A DNA stretch of 64,000 nucleotides from Pontibacter aydingkolensis (GTDB taxonomy: Bacteria > Bacteroidota > Bacteroidia > Cytophagales > Hymenobacteraceae), in the NCBI RefSeq assembly GCF_019443125.1, contig NZ_JAHYXK010000002.1, positions 1 through 64,000 on the forward strand, written 5' to 3'. The translations under genes were made by a program, and so were the position numbers. Of the stretch, positions 8,909 through 16,053 are shown piece after piece. Position 1 is the first letter of the stretch. The number at the start of each line of letters is the position of its first letter. The notes under the pieces are model-generated. The model was not told where the DNA came from, searched no databases, and was given only the letters and a program-made list of their open reading frames with translations.

Positions 8909-9985
8909 TTAAGGTGCAGACGATCTTTCGGCCTGCAGCACAGATAATCCGTCTACCCTGACTGGCTGTGCTGCTACTGCATGGTTGGCAACAGCCGTTG
9001 CATCCGGAATGTATACTTTGCCATTGTACCAGGCCTGCAGTTTCTTCTTTACAACCCTGGAAGTGCTATGCTCTATGTTGCGGTTAATAAAAGTAGCCAG
9101 CAATGTTATACCTACAAAGATGACCGCTACCAGCACTATATGCACCAGTATATTCTCTGTGGCAAACAAACGCCTGAATGTTAACCCTATTTCTTGGTGC
9201 AGCAGATAAAATGGGTAAGATATCTCGCCTAAAAACAGCAGCCATTTATACTTTTGCAGGAAAGCCAGCCTACCCATTACCAGCAGCGTAAATAACCCAA
9301 AAAAGCCACAGATCACAGCAATTTCTATACTATGGTTAAAGTAGGACAGGTAACTGCCGTAACCATACATTAAGGCTATGCCCAGGCAAAGTATAAGGCC
9401 AGCAGCATGTATTACCTTTACTTTCTGGGCCAGGTAAATATGGTAGAAGATAATGCCCGCCACAAACAGGTTAAAGTACTTTACCACCGCCTGTACATTC
9501 TTTTCGATGCCTCCTAATTCGGGATTCAAAAACAAGCCACCCAATGCCAAAGCCATCATAGCCCCAGTCCAAAGTTTAACCCGGTTTACCATGCCCAGCA
9601 TCAAAGCCGCAAAAACGATCACATAAAAAACTAATTCCTCTGTTAAGCTCCAGTAAGCACCGTCCACGTTCTTTTCACCTAAAAAAGCCTGAAACATGGT
9701 AATGTTATAGATCAACTGTTTAACCGTTACGTCTCCCCTGCCAAAGTATAAAACTGCAAATGTGATAAACAGGCACACCCAATAAGTAGGATATAACCTG
9801 GAAAATCGGGCAATCACAAAGTCGGATGGTTTCTTTACACTTTTAGCGGTCAGGAAAATAACAAACCCCGATATGATGAAGAACAAGTGTACTCCGAGGT
9901 AACCGTAATCAAACAACTGGAAGTGAAACAGGAAAACAGCAAAAGCGGCCAAGCCGCGAAGGGCATCAAGTTCTTTAATTCTCAT
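8909..9985 (-). CDS. Acyltransferase family 3 (OafA/YrhL-like) membrane protein
   Basis: Membrane O-acyltransferase that would acetylate surface polysaccharide or another glycan. Seen: N-terminal LRGLAAFAVFLFHF with the conserved catalytic His, followed by YLGVHLFFIISGFV and RFSRLYPTYW, the hallmark motifs of the family, and about ten membrane helices. The last 50 residues form a soluble tail. No glycan cluster surrounds it, so the substrate is unknown. It is transcribed towards rodA and ends 8 bp from it. Confidence 0.9.
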   Translation of the reverse strand: MRIKELDALRGLAAFAVFLFHFQLFDYGYLGVHLFFIISGFVIFLTAKSVKKPSDFVIARFSRLYPTYWVCLFITFAVLYFGRGDVTVKQLIYNITMFQAFLGEKNVDGAYWSLTEELVFYVIVFAALMLGMVNRVKLWTGAMMALALGGLFLNPELGGIEKNVQAVVKYFNLFVAGIIFYHIYLAQKVKVIHAAGLILCLGIALMYGYGSYLSYFNHSIEIAVICGFFGLFTLLVMGRLAFLQKYKWLLFLGEISYPFYLLHQEIGLTFRRLFATENILVHIVLVAVIFVGITLLATFINRNIEHSTSRVVKKKLQAWYNGKVYIPDATAVANHAVAAQPVRVDGLSVLQAERSSAP

Positions 9986-10176
9986 ATACTAGCAAACATA
10001 AGGGTGGGCAGTAACATGTGTTCATATGCAATGCTGCCGAGTAGTTAACAATTTCTCCGGAGGAGAGTTGGAAATGTTATACCTTGTATATATGATTTTG
10101 TTACTTGATTTGTCAACTTAAATCTGTTATAAATTTAGGTTGCATCTGATTATCTTTAAGCTTTCTTAACAGATAT

Positions 10177-11676
10177 ATGCCCTTAGCTTCAAAATACTTC
10201 AATCATTATTTTTATACTATAATGATTGTAATTGGTATGTACACTGTCTTACCATTCTTATTGCTCAGTGTTTATAACCAACCTTCTACAGATGACTTTG
10301 AGTATGCCATAAGAGATAACCAGGCTAGCTTTATTGCGACTCAGATAGACACCTACCTTAACTGGTCTGGCAGATATTTCTCAACTATGGTTTCCAGGAT
10401 CAACCCAATAAGATTCGACTCATGGTTTTGGTACAAAGCAGGCTCATTACTATTTCTGTTGTTATTTCTAACTACTTTATATTGGCTGATTTCTACTCTA
10501 TTTGACAAGCTAAAAAGAATACAAAAACTTGCCTTTACTGCGTTAATTACAACAATATATCTTAGTCACCTTCCCGATGTATCCAGAGGATTGTATTACA
10601 TGACGCATTATTTTGTGTATCAACTTCCTTCAATTTTCACGATTCTTGCCTTGATATTGATCATAAAGTTCTTTAATCCTGAGGGCCAAAGGCATAGGAC
10701 ACTCTACCTTGTAAGCATTTTAATAATTTGTCTCGCCATTATTGGGACCAATGAACTGTCATTAGTATCAGTATTATCTATAATAACGCTGATACTAATA
10801 CAGTTGGTGAAGCAAAAGCATCAGGCGTTACAATATATTTTGATACTTTTTGTTTTTTGTGTAACAGCCAGTGTGGTGATGGTTTTGGCTCCTGGCAACT
10901 ATCAAAGAATGGAACTTAACTCCGGTGACACCGGAAATTTTACATGGTCTGTACTCGCCTCGCTTATACTTATTCCTACTTATTTCTATAAATGGGGATT
11001 AGTTTTAGTATCTGCCTCCATACTGTACGTGTTGCTATGGCCGGACATTAGTAGTTCTACAAGCTACAATAGCGTTTTCAAAGGTTCTTTGTGGCTGACT
11101 GTAGCATTTTTTTTGGGTACACTTTTTCTTATGAATTTTACCTACGCCTGGTCTACAGGGGCTGTACCAAAGCCTAACGTTGAGAATGTTATATATTTTT
11201 ATTTTGTGCTTGGCTGGTTTTATATCTTACATGCCTTATTAGAGCTACACTATAAGCAACCCCCAATTAGTAGACACAACTTTGTGCTTTACCTCGCTGT
11301 ACTTTTCCTTTTTCTCCGGCATGTTATTAACATTGATAATAATATAAGCACTGCATACCTTGATCTTCTATCTGGTAAGGCTGCTAAACACAATGATGAG
11401 CTTAACAAGCGTTATGCACTTTTAAAATCATCTAACTGTCAGGTTTGTATAGTTGAGCCACTTACAGACATGCCTAAAAGTTTATACCTATACGATATCA
11501 CCCAATACATCCCAGCAAAAGATTCGCCTATAAACAGAACTCAAAAGTTATTTTGGAATAAAAAAGGTATTTACTTGTCTAAACCAGGCCCCTCAGGCTG
11601 GCCAACTGATGAGAGCAACCTGGAAACGCTTCATTCAATAGGACGCCAAATCAAACACAGATTACTGGGGCAATAG
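10177..11676 (+). CDS. Polytopic membrane protein, DUF6056-like
   Basis: A 499-residue protein with about eleven hydrophobic segments, an early conserved motif YNQPSTDDFEYA and a loop LNWSGRYFSTM, followed by a soluble C-terminal part of about 120 residues. The DD-containing first loop after helix 1 and the WSGRYFS motif recall the DUF6056 family and GT-C-like lipid-linked sugar transferases; an enzymatic role is only inference. Codon use is more AT-rich than the neighbouring rod genes. ATG 10177 is used, though ATG 10219 would also leave an intact first helix. Confidence 0.75.
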   Translation: MPLASKYFNHYFYTIMIVIGMYTVLPFLLLSVYNQPSTDDFEYAIRDNQASFIATQIDTYLNWSGRYFSTMVSRINPIRFDSWFWYKAGSLLFLLLFLTTLYWLISTLFDKLKRIQKLAFTALITTIYLSHLPDVSRGLYYMTHYFVYQLPSIFTILALILIIKFFNPEGQRHRTLYLVSILIICLAIIGTNELSLVSVLSIITLILIQLVKQKHQALQYILILFVFCVTASVVMVLAPGNYQRMELNSGDTGNFTWSVLASLILIPTYFYKWGLVLVSASILYVLLWPDISSSTSYNSVFKGSLWLTVAFFLGTLFLMNFTYAWSTGAVPKPNVENVIYFYFVLGWFYILHALLELHYKQPPISRHNFVLYLAVLFLFLRHVINIDNNISTAYLDLLSGKAAKHNDELNKRYALLKSSNCQVCIVEPLTDMPKSLYLYDITQYIPAKDSPINRTQKLFWNKKGIYLSKPGPSGWPTDESNLETLHSIGRQIKHRLLGQ

Positions 11677-12445
11677 GAAATTAATCCTCCCGAGAAATTT
11701 GCACGCTGAGCAAGCACAGGAATACAAGACGCAATTGTCTTATCCAGGTTTTACAAACATCACGCTCCATGTTCCGGTGTATGTTCTCTACATCCTGAAA
11801 CACTGCATAAACTTCCAACTTGTCAGGCTACGCGCCCTCTTTATACCCATTGTAAAGTCTAGCCTATCACTGGCAGAGATGTGCTTTAATGAGTTTGGAC
11901 AAGAGCATGCTGGGTGTAGAACACAACCTGCTCCAGCCCTTATAAAATTGCCTGCAATATCTGAGATTATATAAAGTATTTATTGTTGCGTTATAACTAT
12001 TTAACTCTGATGTATATAAACTCAGGCTACAACAAATACTGTCGTTTTTTTAATAGCGGGTAAAAAAAAGACTAAGTCTCGCCCTTCTATTTTCCATTCC
12101 CCACCATGCCTTTTTGCAGTTGGAATGAGGGAGGCTTGGGATTTATCAAAAATTTTAAAGCGTGTAACGCAGTAAAAGAGAAACTACCTGTGGCATATTC
12201 TCTAGTGAAAGTAAGACTAGCAGCATTGTAAAAATATTTAAAAATTTATTAAAATGATTCTATGCAATCAATTATCCCTGGTTTGCCTACTTAGGCTGAT
12301 TATTTATTTTAAATGGTCAGAATAAGTACAATCACAGTGATTTAAATACAATATTTTATATAAAAATTTATCTTTTAGTGTAACATTATCCTATGCTTAA
12401 GTGTATCTGTTGTCTATATGTTTAACCATTAATGTTATAACTCTT
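11677..12445. other. AT-rich intergenic region without supported gene
   Basis: About 770 bp. A 91-codon open frame at 11699-11974 resembles no known protein in either strand and is not called. The part from 12160 to 12440 is very AT-rich. No terminator after the DUF6056-like gene could be identified. Confidence 0.4.
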
Positions 12446-13156
12446 ATGAGAAAAATTCAATTACTGGGAGCACTGGTTATCCCAACGTTGCTAGCTGTAG
12501 GCTGCACAGAAGAACAGGACACCGTGGCCCCGCTGGGGGCGTCTAACCTGTCAGAAGCCACTGGTAACGGCGCACCAAGTGGCGCTCACTACACCCTTAA
12601 CATCATTGGAGTGCCAAAAGGCAAGACCGCTCCGATGGACGGCAACAACGGCCACCGCATCTTCGTTAACATGGAGGGCAATACGAAGATTAACCTGCAG
12701 AACGCAGACCTGACCGACGGTGCATTCCGCGTGTTGGATGCCAACGGCACGGACAGCGACGGCGCACTGTTCCAGTTGCCGAGCGCAGACCTTGACAACG
12801 ACGGCATCACGTCTTACTCGGTGTACGCGCGCGCGCTGGGCAAGCCGGGCGGCTCGTCTACCATGACCACCTGCGCCACTGATCCCACGTTGACTGATGA
12901 CCCGACAACTCCGGAAGACGAAACGCAGGTGTGCAGTCTGGAGTCACTGGTGAGCCTGCGCGAGAAAGGCGGCTCTAAGTTCCAGAACGTATCTAGAGAC
13001 CTGCTCTACATCTACGCCGACCTTGACGGGGATGGTACTACGGAGCGCGTGCCGCTGTTCGATGACCGTTTAGAGGACTACTACTGGAGTTATGACAACA
13101 ACGGCTTAAAGGTGCTGCAACTGCGCTTCTACGACGTGCCAACGGATGTCAACTAG
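12446..13156 (+). CDS. Putative lipoprotein with Asp-rich EF-hand-like loops
   Basis: Not recognised as a named family. ATG 12446 is chosen over the upstream codon at 12401 because MRKIQLLGALVIPTLLAVGC is a clean lipoprotein signal with Cys20. The mature part has two DxDxDG-type loops, DLDNDGITSY and DLDGDGTTER, which could bind calcium, and a C-terminal aromatic stretch EDYYWSYDNNGLKVLQLRF. The gene is clearly more GC-rich than the AT-rich flank and ends in a strong terminator, so it is a monocistronic unit, probably anchored in the envelope. Confidence 0.8.
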   Translation: MRKIQLLGALVIPTLLAVGCTEEQDTVAPLGASNLSEATGNGAPSGAHYTLNIIGVPKGKTAPMDGNNGHRIFVNMEGNTKINLQNADLTDGAFRVLDANGTDSDGALFQLPSADLDNDGITSYSVYARALGKPGGSSTMTTCATDPTLTDDPTTPEDETQVCSLESLVSLREKGGSKFQNVSRDLLYIYADLDGDGTTERVPLFDDRLEDYYWSYDNNGLKVLQLRFYDVPTDVN

Positions 13157-13188
13157 TATTGAGTTCATTGTTTCATTATTGTAAATGT

Positions 13189-13218
13189 AAGCCGTTGCCT
13201 TTTAGGTAGCGGCTTTTT
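13189..13218 (+). terminator. Intrinsic terminator after the Asp-rich lipoprotein gene
   Basis: AAGCCGTTGCC pairs with GGTAGCGGCTT (two wobbles) over a 5-nt loop, followed by five T. Confidence 0.88.
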
Positions 13219-13360
13219 ACTTCATCTTTACTGACAAGACGAAAGCAAAAGTTAATTTCCCGTTGAATGTATGGGCCTGTGCCAAGCGGAAGAAGACAAG
13301 TAGGTTGGCAAACTTACCTGCCTTTGACGATGGTGGCTGGCGTTTTTCATTTTCACGGCC

Positions 13361-13891
13361 TTATGCCAGTTGCAGCCAAGCCAACAGGGACACAGCCGCA
13401 AAAAGAGCGCCGGCTAGCAGTTTGACCAGCAGGTCATTCCTGCGGTATTGCCTGAAGGCAGCATGCACGTCAGGAGTATCGAGGTCAAAAAGCAGTCTGC
13501 TTTGGTAGATGTATTCCGCTCTACTAAACTGCTTTTGCCTATAGGCGCTATAAAAGGCCTTTTTCCATTGCGTGACCGTCTCCGCCTGAATGGGGGCCGC
13601 ACTCATCCAAACATCCGCGTCGCTTGCCAAGGCATTGCTGCCTTGCTCCCTTACAGGTGCCTGCCTCCACAATCCCCCTCTTCTCACCAGAAAACCCTTG
13701 GTGGCCCTAGTCGCGCAAACGTGCCCCGGCAAGGCGGGCGCAATTGGGTATTGGTCTTCACCAGTAATGTGGGCTACCAATAGGCTTCTCTTATTTCCCC
13801 TGATACGCTGAACTGAACTGACGTTGGCTACATCGCTGGTTTCGGCTAATGCGCTCTCACGCGAAACGCTCTTCGATTTTTTTTCCACCAT
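13361..13891 (-). CDS. Hypothetical protein with C-terminal membrane anchor
   Basis: No family recognised. The ATG at 13891 (MVEKKSKSVSRES) is preferred to a TTG three codons upstream. About 176 residues: a low-complexity polar N-terminal half, a more regular central part with QWKKAFYSAYRQKQFSRAEY, then a single hydrophobic helix LLVKLLAGALFAAVSLLAWL at the very end, the layout of a tail-anchored protein. Base composition is GC-rich within an AT-rich accessory stretch. Both strands are open for long runs here, so the strand call is moderate. Confidence 0.5.
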   Translation of the reverse strand: MVEKKSKSVSRESALAETSDVANVSSVQRIRGNKRSLLVAHITGEDQYPIAPALPGHVCATRATKGFLVRRGGLWRQAPVREQGSNALASDADVWMSAAPIQAETVTQWKKAFYSAYRQKQFSRAEYIYQSRLLFDLDTPDVHAAFRQYRRNDLLVKLLAGALFAAVSLLAWLQLA

Positions 13892-14067
13892 GGCTGACAA
13901 GTAATTTAGGGGTTTTTACGAGACACTTCAATAAAAGATATAACTATTTTTATATTTAATTATCTAAGTTTATGTTATTTTGCACCGAAATGAAACGGAA
14001 TGATATACGCCTAGCCTGGAATGAGCCTGTTCCAGCATCTGTGGATTCTCTTCCTCCCTTGTTGTAG

Positions 14068-14207
14068 TAGGGCTGTTTCATTCTCTTTTATTCTGTCATC
14101 CTGCAAGGACCTTGGTTGCTGGGAGGATAGCTTAACCTCCCAGCAACCAAGGTCCTTAACAAAATGACTAATGTTTTTTCAATTTTTATCAGAATGAAAC
14201 GACCCTG
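14068..14207. mobile_element. MITE copy 1 (140 bp, 17-bp TIRs, 10-bp target duplication)
   Basis: The ends are TAGGGCTGTTTCATTCT (14068-14084) and AGAATGAAACGACCCTG (14191-14207), a 17-bp imperfect inverted pair. The exact 10-bp direct repeat CTTGTTGTAG stands on both sides (14058-14067, 14208-14217), as expected of a target-site duplication. Inside, 14105-14126 and 14136-14157 form a perfect 22-bp hairpin. There is no ORF. A second copy with near-identical ends is at 43566-43728. Ends of the CAGGG type and 8-10 bp duplications are known for the ISAs1 family, so an ISAs1 transposase acting in trans is inferred. Confidence 0.85.
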
Positions 14208-14377
14208 CTTGTTGTAGAAGCTGTAAACAGGTGGTATAGTTACCTAATTTTGAGAGTGAGCATTTTTGCTGAACATTTCTTTTGTCACAGAGCCACCTTG
14301 CACCTCTTTGCATTAAGTCTTTTTATGAATATTTCCATTTCAATATATTTATATTGAAGGCTGAAAACAGACGTCAT

Positions 14378-14578
14378 ATGACCTTAAGTTGGAACGAGAT
14401 AAAGGACAGAGCAGCCAAGTTTGCCAGAGAGTGGGAAAAAACTGAAAAAGAGGAAGTGGAGGCCAAGCGGATGGAGTACCTGTTTTAGCTGTATGAAAAG
14501 TACACGGCAGGTTTATTTGCAAAAGAGAAGGCAAAGAAAAAGACTGGTAAAAAGACAGCTGTTGATGCAGACTGCTAA
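14378..14578 (+). pseudogene. Collapsed remnant of an MmeI-like DNA methyltransferase gene
   Basis: The frame from ATG 14378 starts MTLSWNEIKDRAAKFAREWE, the characteristic N-terminus of large type IIG/MmeI-like DNA methyltransferases (normally about 900 residues or more). After about 30 codons it passes straight into RMEYLF, an in-frame TAG (14486-14488), then LYEKYTAGLFAKEKAKKKTG and a stop at 14576. The latter part resembles the C-terminal end of the same family. The whole catalytic centre is missing, so this looks like an internal deletion plus a nonsense change. The family call is from sequence memory. Confidence 0.7.
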
Positions 14579-14634
14579 ACTATACTTTACCGGGGTTCTG
14601 CCTTAGTCGCTAAAATCAGGTAACGAACAAAAAT

Positions 14635-14669
14635 AGCTGCCCTACCCATTATGCCTGGGTTGGGCAGCT
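14635..14669 (-). terminator. Terminator of the small lipoprotein gene
   Basis: AGCTGCCC-T-ACCC pairs with GGGT-T-GGGCAGCT across a 9-nt loop. On the minus strand it is followed by TTTTT (14630-14634), which fits the gene ending at 14700. Confidence 0.8.
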
Positions 14670-14699
14670 AAACTTTATACTTGTTAAAAACAAGCCTAC

Positions 14700-15056
14700 T
14701 TAGTCGTTCAGGTCGCGCGAAACTGTACTGATGTTGTTGTTAGCATCAATTACAATGTCGTACTCATGGCAGCTATCCATTTGAACAGTTTCTACAAGTT
14801 CAGTTTTACCTAGTGTTATAGTGAATGTTACTAGCCCCTTGGCATAACTCCTTGAGTCAGAACTTGTGTTAGGCATCACGTTGTTTATGTTTTCTGTGTT
14901 ACCGTTAGAAGTTTTGATCTGCACGCTGACTTCTGCGCTTCCACGGTTTATTACCTTGGCGCGCGGGTTTTCGCCATCACACTTGTCGCAACTGCTCATG
15001 CCTGCCACGAACATAATTGCAACTACCATTGTCAATAAGAATCTTAATGCTTTCAT
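14700..15056 (-). CDS. Small putative lipoprotein
   Basis: Family not recognised. 118 residues: an N-terminal signal MKALRFLLTMVVAIMFVAG followed by MSSCDKC, where the first Cys is the likely lipidation site, and a beta-rich mature part with RGSAEVSVQIKTSNGNT and a later isolated Cys in MDSCHEYDI. It probably sits in the envelope as a small Ig-like or beta-sandwich domain; this is inference. It is monocistronic, with its own terminator and a promoter candidate about 210 bp upstream. Confidence 0.75.
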   Translation of the reverse strand: MKALRFLLTMVVAIMFVAGMSSCDKCDGENPRAKVINRGSAEVSVQIKTSNGNTENINNVMPNTSSDSRSYAKGLVTFTITLGKTELVETVQMDSCHEYDIVIDANNNISTVSRDLND

Positions 15057-15264
15057 GATTGTTTTTTTTGATTGCCCTACTCGTGCGGCTTTTCGGTTAC
15101 GCCTTACTCTCTTTTTTAAGTCTCATTGCTGTGAGCACCGGCCACAAAGTAATGTAAAAGGATAATCGTAATCAAATCGTCACACCTCCCTTGGCTTACT
15201 ATTGAATAAGTGCAATATTTTACATTGCAATCACCTTAATCAGTATCTCCAGCAATAGAGACTC

Positions 15265-15294
15265 CAAATATAGTTTAATTTTAATATTAAACAA
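15265..15294 (-). promoter_or_regulatory. Candidate Bacteroidetes promoter (TTG-N19-TATATTTG)
   Basis: On the minus strand TTG (15294-15292), 19 bp, then TATATTTG (15272-15265) is an exact fit to the -33/-7 arrangement. It would give a leader of about 200 nt for the small lipoprotein gene, or drive an unrecognised small RNA. Confidence 0.5.
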
Positions 15295-15530
15295 CAGTAG
15301 GTGTATTTAATATTTTAGTGCAATTGAGAGCACACTCAAGAAGCCAGCCGCTGGCGCACCACAAGCGCAGTTACGCTTGAACATCCGCAAGAGAAAACAA
15401 AGAAAAGGATGGCTGACCTCGTAGAATGAAGAAGGTTGATAATATAAGGAGGGCACACATCTGCCGAGTATTTTACTGGCAGTTGCTTATAAACTGTGCG
15501 CATTTTGTCACGTATTTCTCTTGCGCAAAA

Positions 15531-15567
15531 CAAAAAAGCGCTGTAAGTTGCTCACCTACAGCGCTTT
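15531..15567 (-). terminator. Terminator of the tRNA-Gly/tRNA-Leu unit
   Basis: A perfect 11-bp stem AAAGCGCTGTA/TACAGCGCTTT (15535-15545, 15557-15567) with an 11-nt loop is followed on the minus strand by a T-tract, 16 nt after the tRNA-Leu 3' end. Confidence 0.88.
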
Positions 15568-15582
15568 ATGCATTAATTTTAG

Positions 15583-15666
15583 TACCAGGAGCGGGAATCG
15601 AACCCGCACGAGCTTGCGCTCACAAGATTTTAAGTCTTGCGTGTCTACCAGTTCCACCATCCCGGC
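15583..15666 (-). tRNA. tRNA-Leu (UAA)
   Basis: The reverse strand folds as a tRNA with acceptor GCCGGGA/TCCTGGT, a D-arm with GGTGGAACTGGTAGACACG, anticodon stem CAAGA/TCTTG with loop CTTAAAA (anticodon TAA), a long variable arm typical of class II leucine tRNAs, and the T-arm GCGGGTTCGATTCCCGC. The 3' CCA is not encoded. It is co-oriented with the tRNA-Gly upstream. Confidence 0.96.
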
Positions 15667-15752
15667 AACACTTCAGATCGACATCTGAAGGAGTCTTCGC
15701 AAAAAAACAAAGACGTTGTTATTAGACAACGTCTCCTGTTCGTATTTTGCTG

Positions 15753-15825
15753 AGCGGGAGACGGGATTCGAACCCGCGGCCTCGACCTTGGCAAGGTCGC
15801 GCTCTACCAACTGAGCTACTCCCGC
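15753..15825 (-). tRNA. tRNA-Gly (GCC)
   Basis: The reverse strand gives acceptor GCGGGAG/CTCCCGC with discriminator T, D-arm TAGCTCAGTTGGTAGAGC, anticodon stem CGACC/GGTCG with loop TTGCCAA (anticodon GCC), and T-arm GCGGGTTCGAATCCCGT. CCA is not encoded. It lies 86 bp before tRNA-Leu on the same strand. Confidence 0.97.
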
Positions 15826-16053
15826 TTTTGTTATTACCAAACCGCCGTAGTGATTTAGTGATGCAAAGATATAGACAAAATCTGACTTGTCAATAGGCTG
15901 GTGTAAATTTTTCCTCCTTTTTCAGCTTTACAGCTGATTTTCAGGCAGAAAATTTTCAATATTTTTTTGCATTGCCTGCTGCAACACCTGCTAAACGCCA
16001 GAACAAAGGCCCAAAGTATACTTTATACTTCCTACAGCCTATACTATAGAGCC

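Noticed and set aside
11699-11974. 91-codon plus-strand ORF after the DUF6056-like gene
   Set aside because: Non-ATG start and no family resemblance; the reverse strand also gives only broken frames. It could be an old gene remnant but cannot be supported.
13448-13783. Plus-strand ORF opposite the tail-anchored hypothetical protein
   Set aside because: The minus-strand product has a plausible membrane anchor and polar body; this one looks like a GC-driven shadow.
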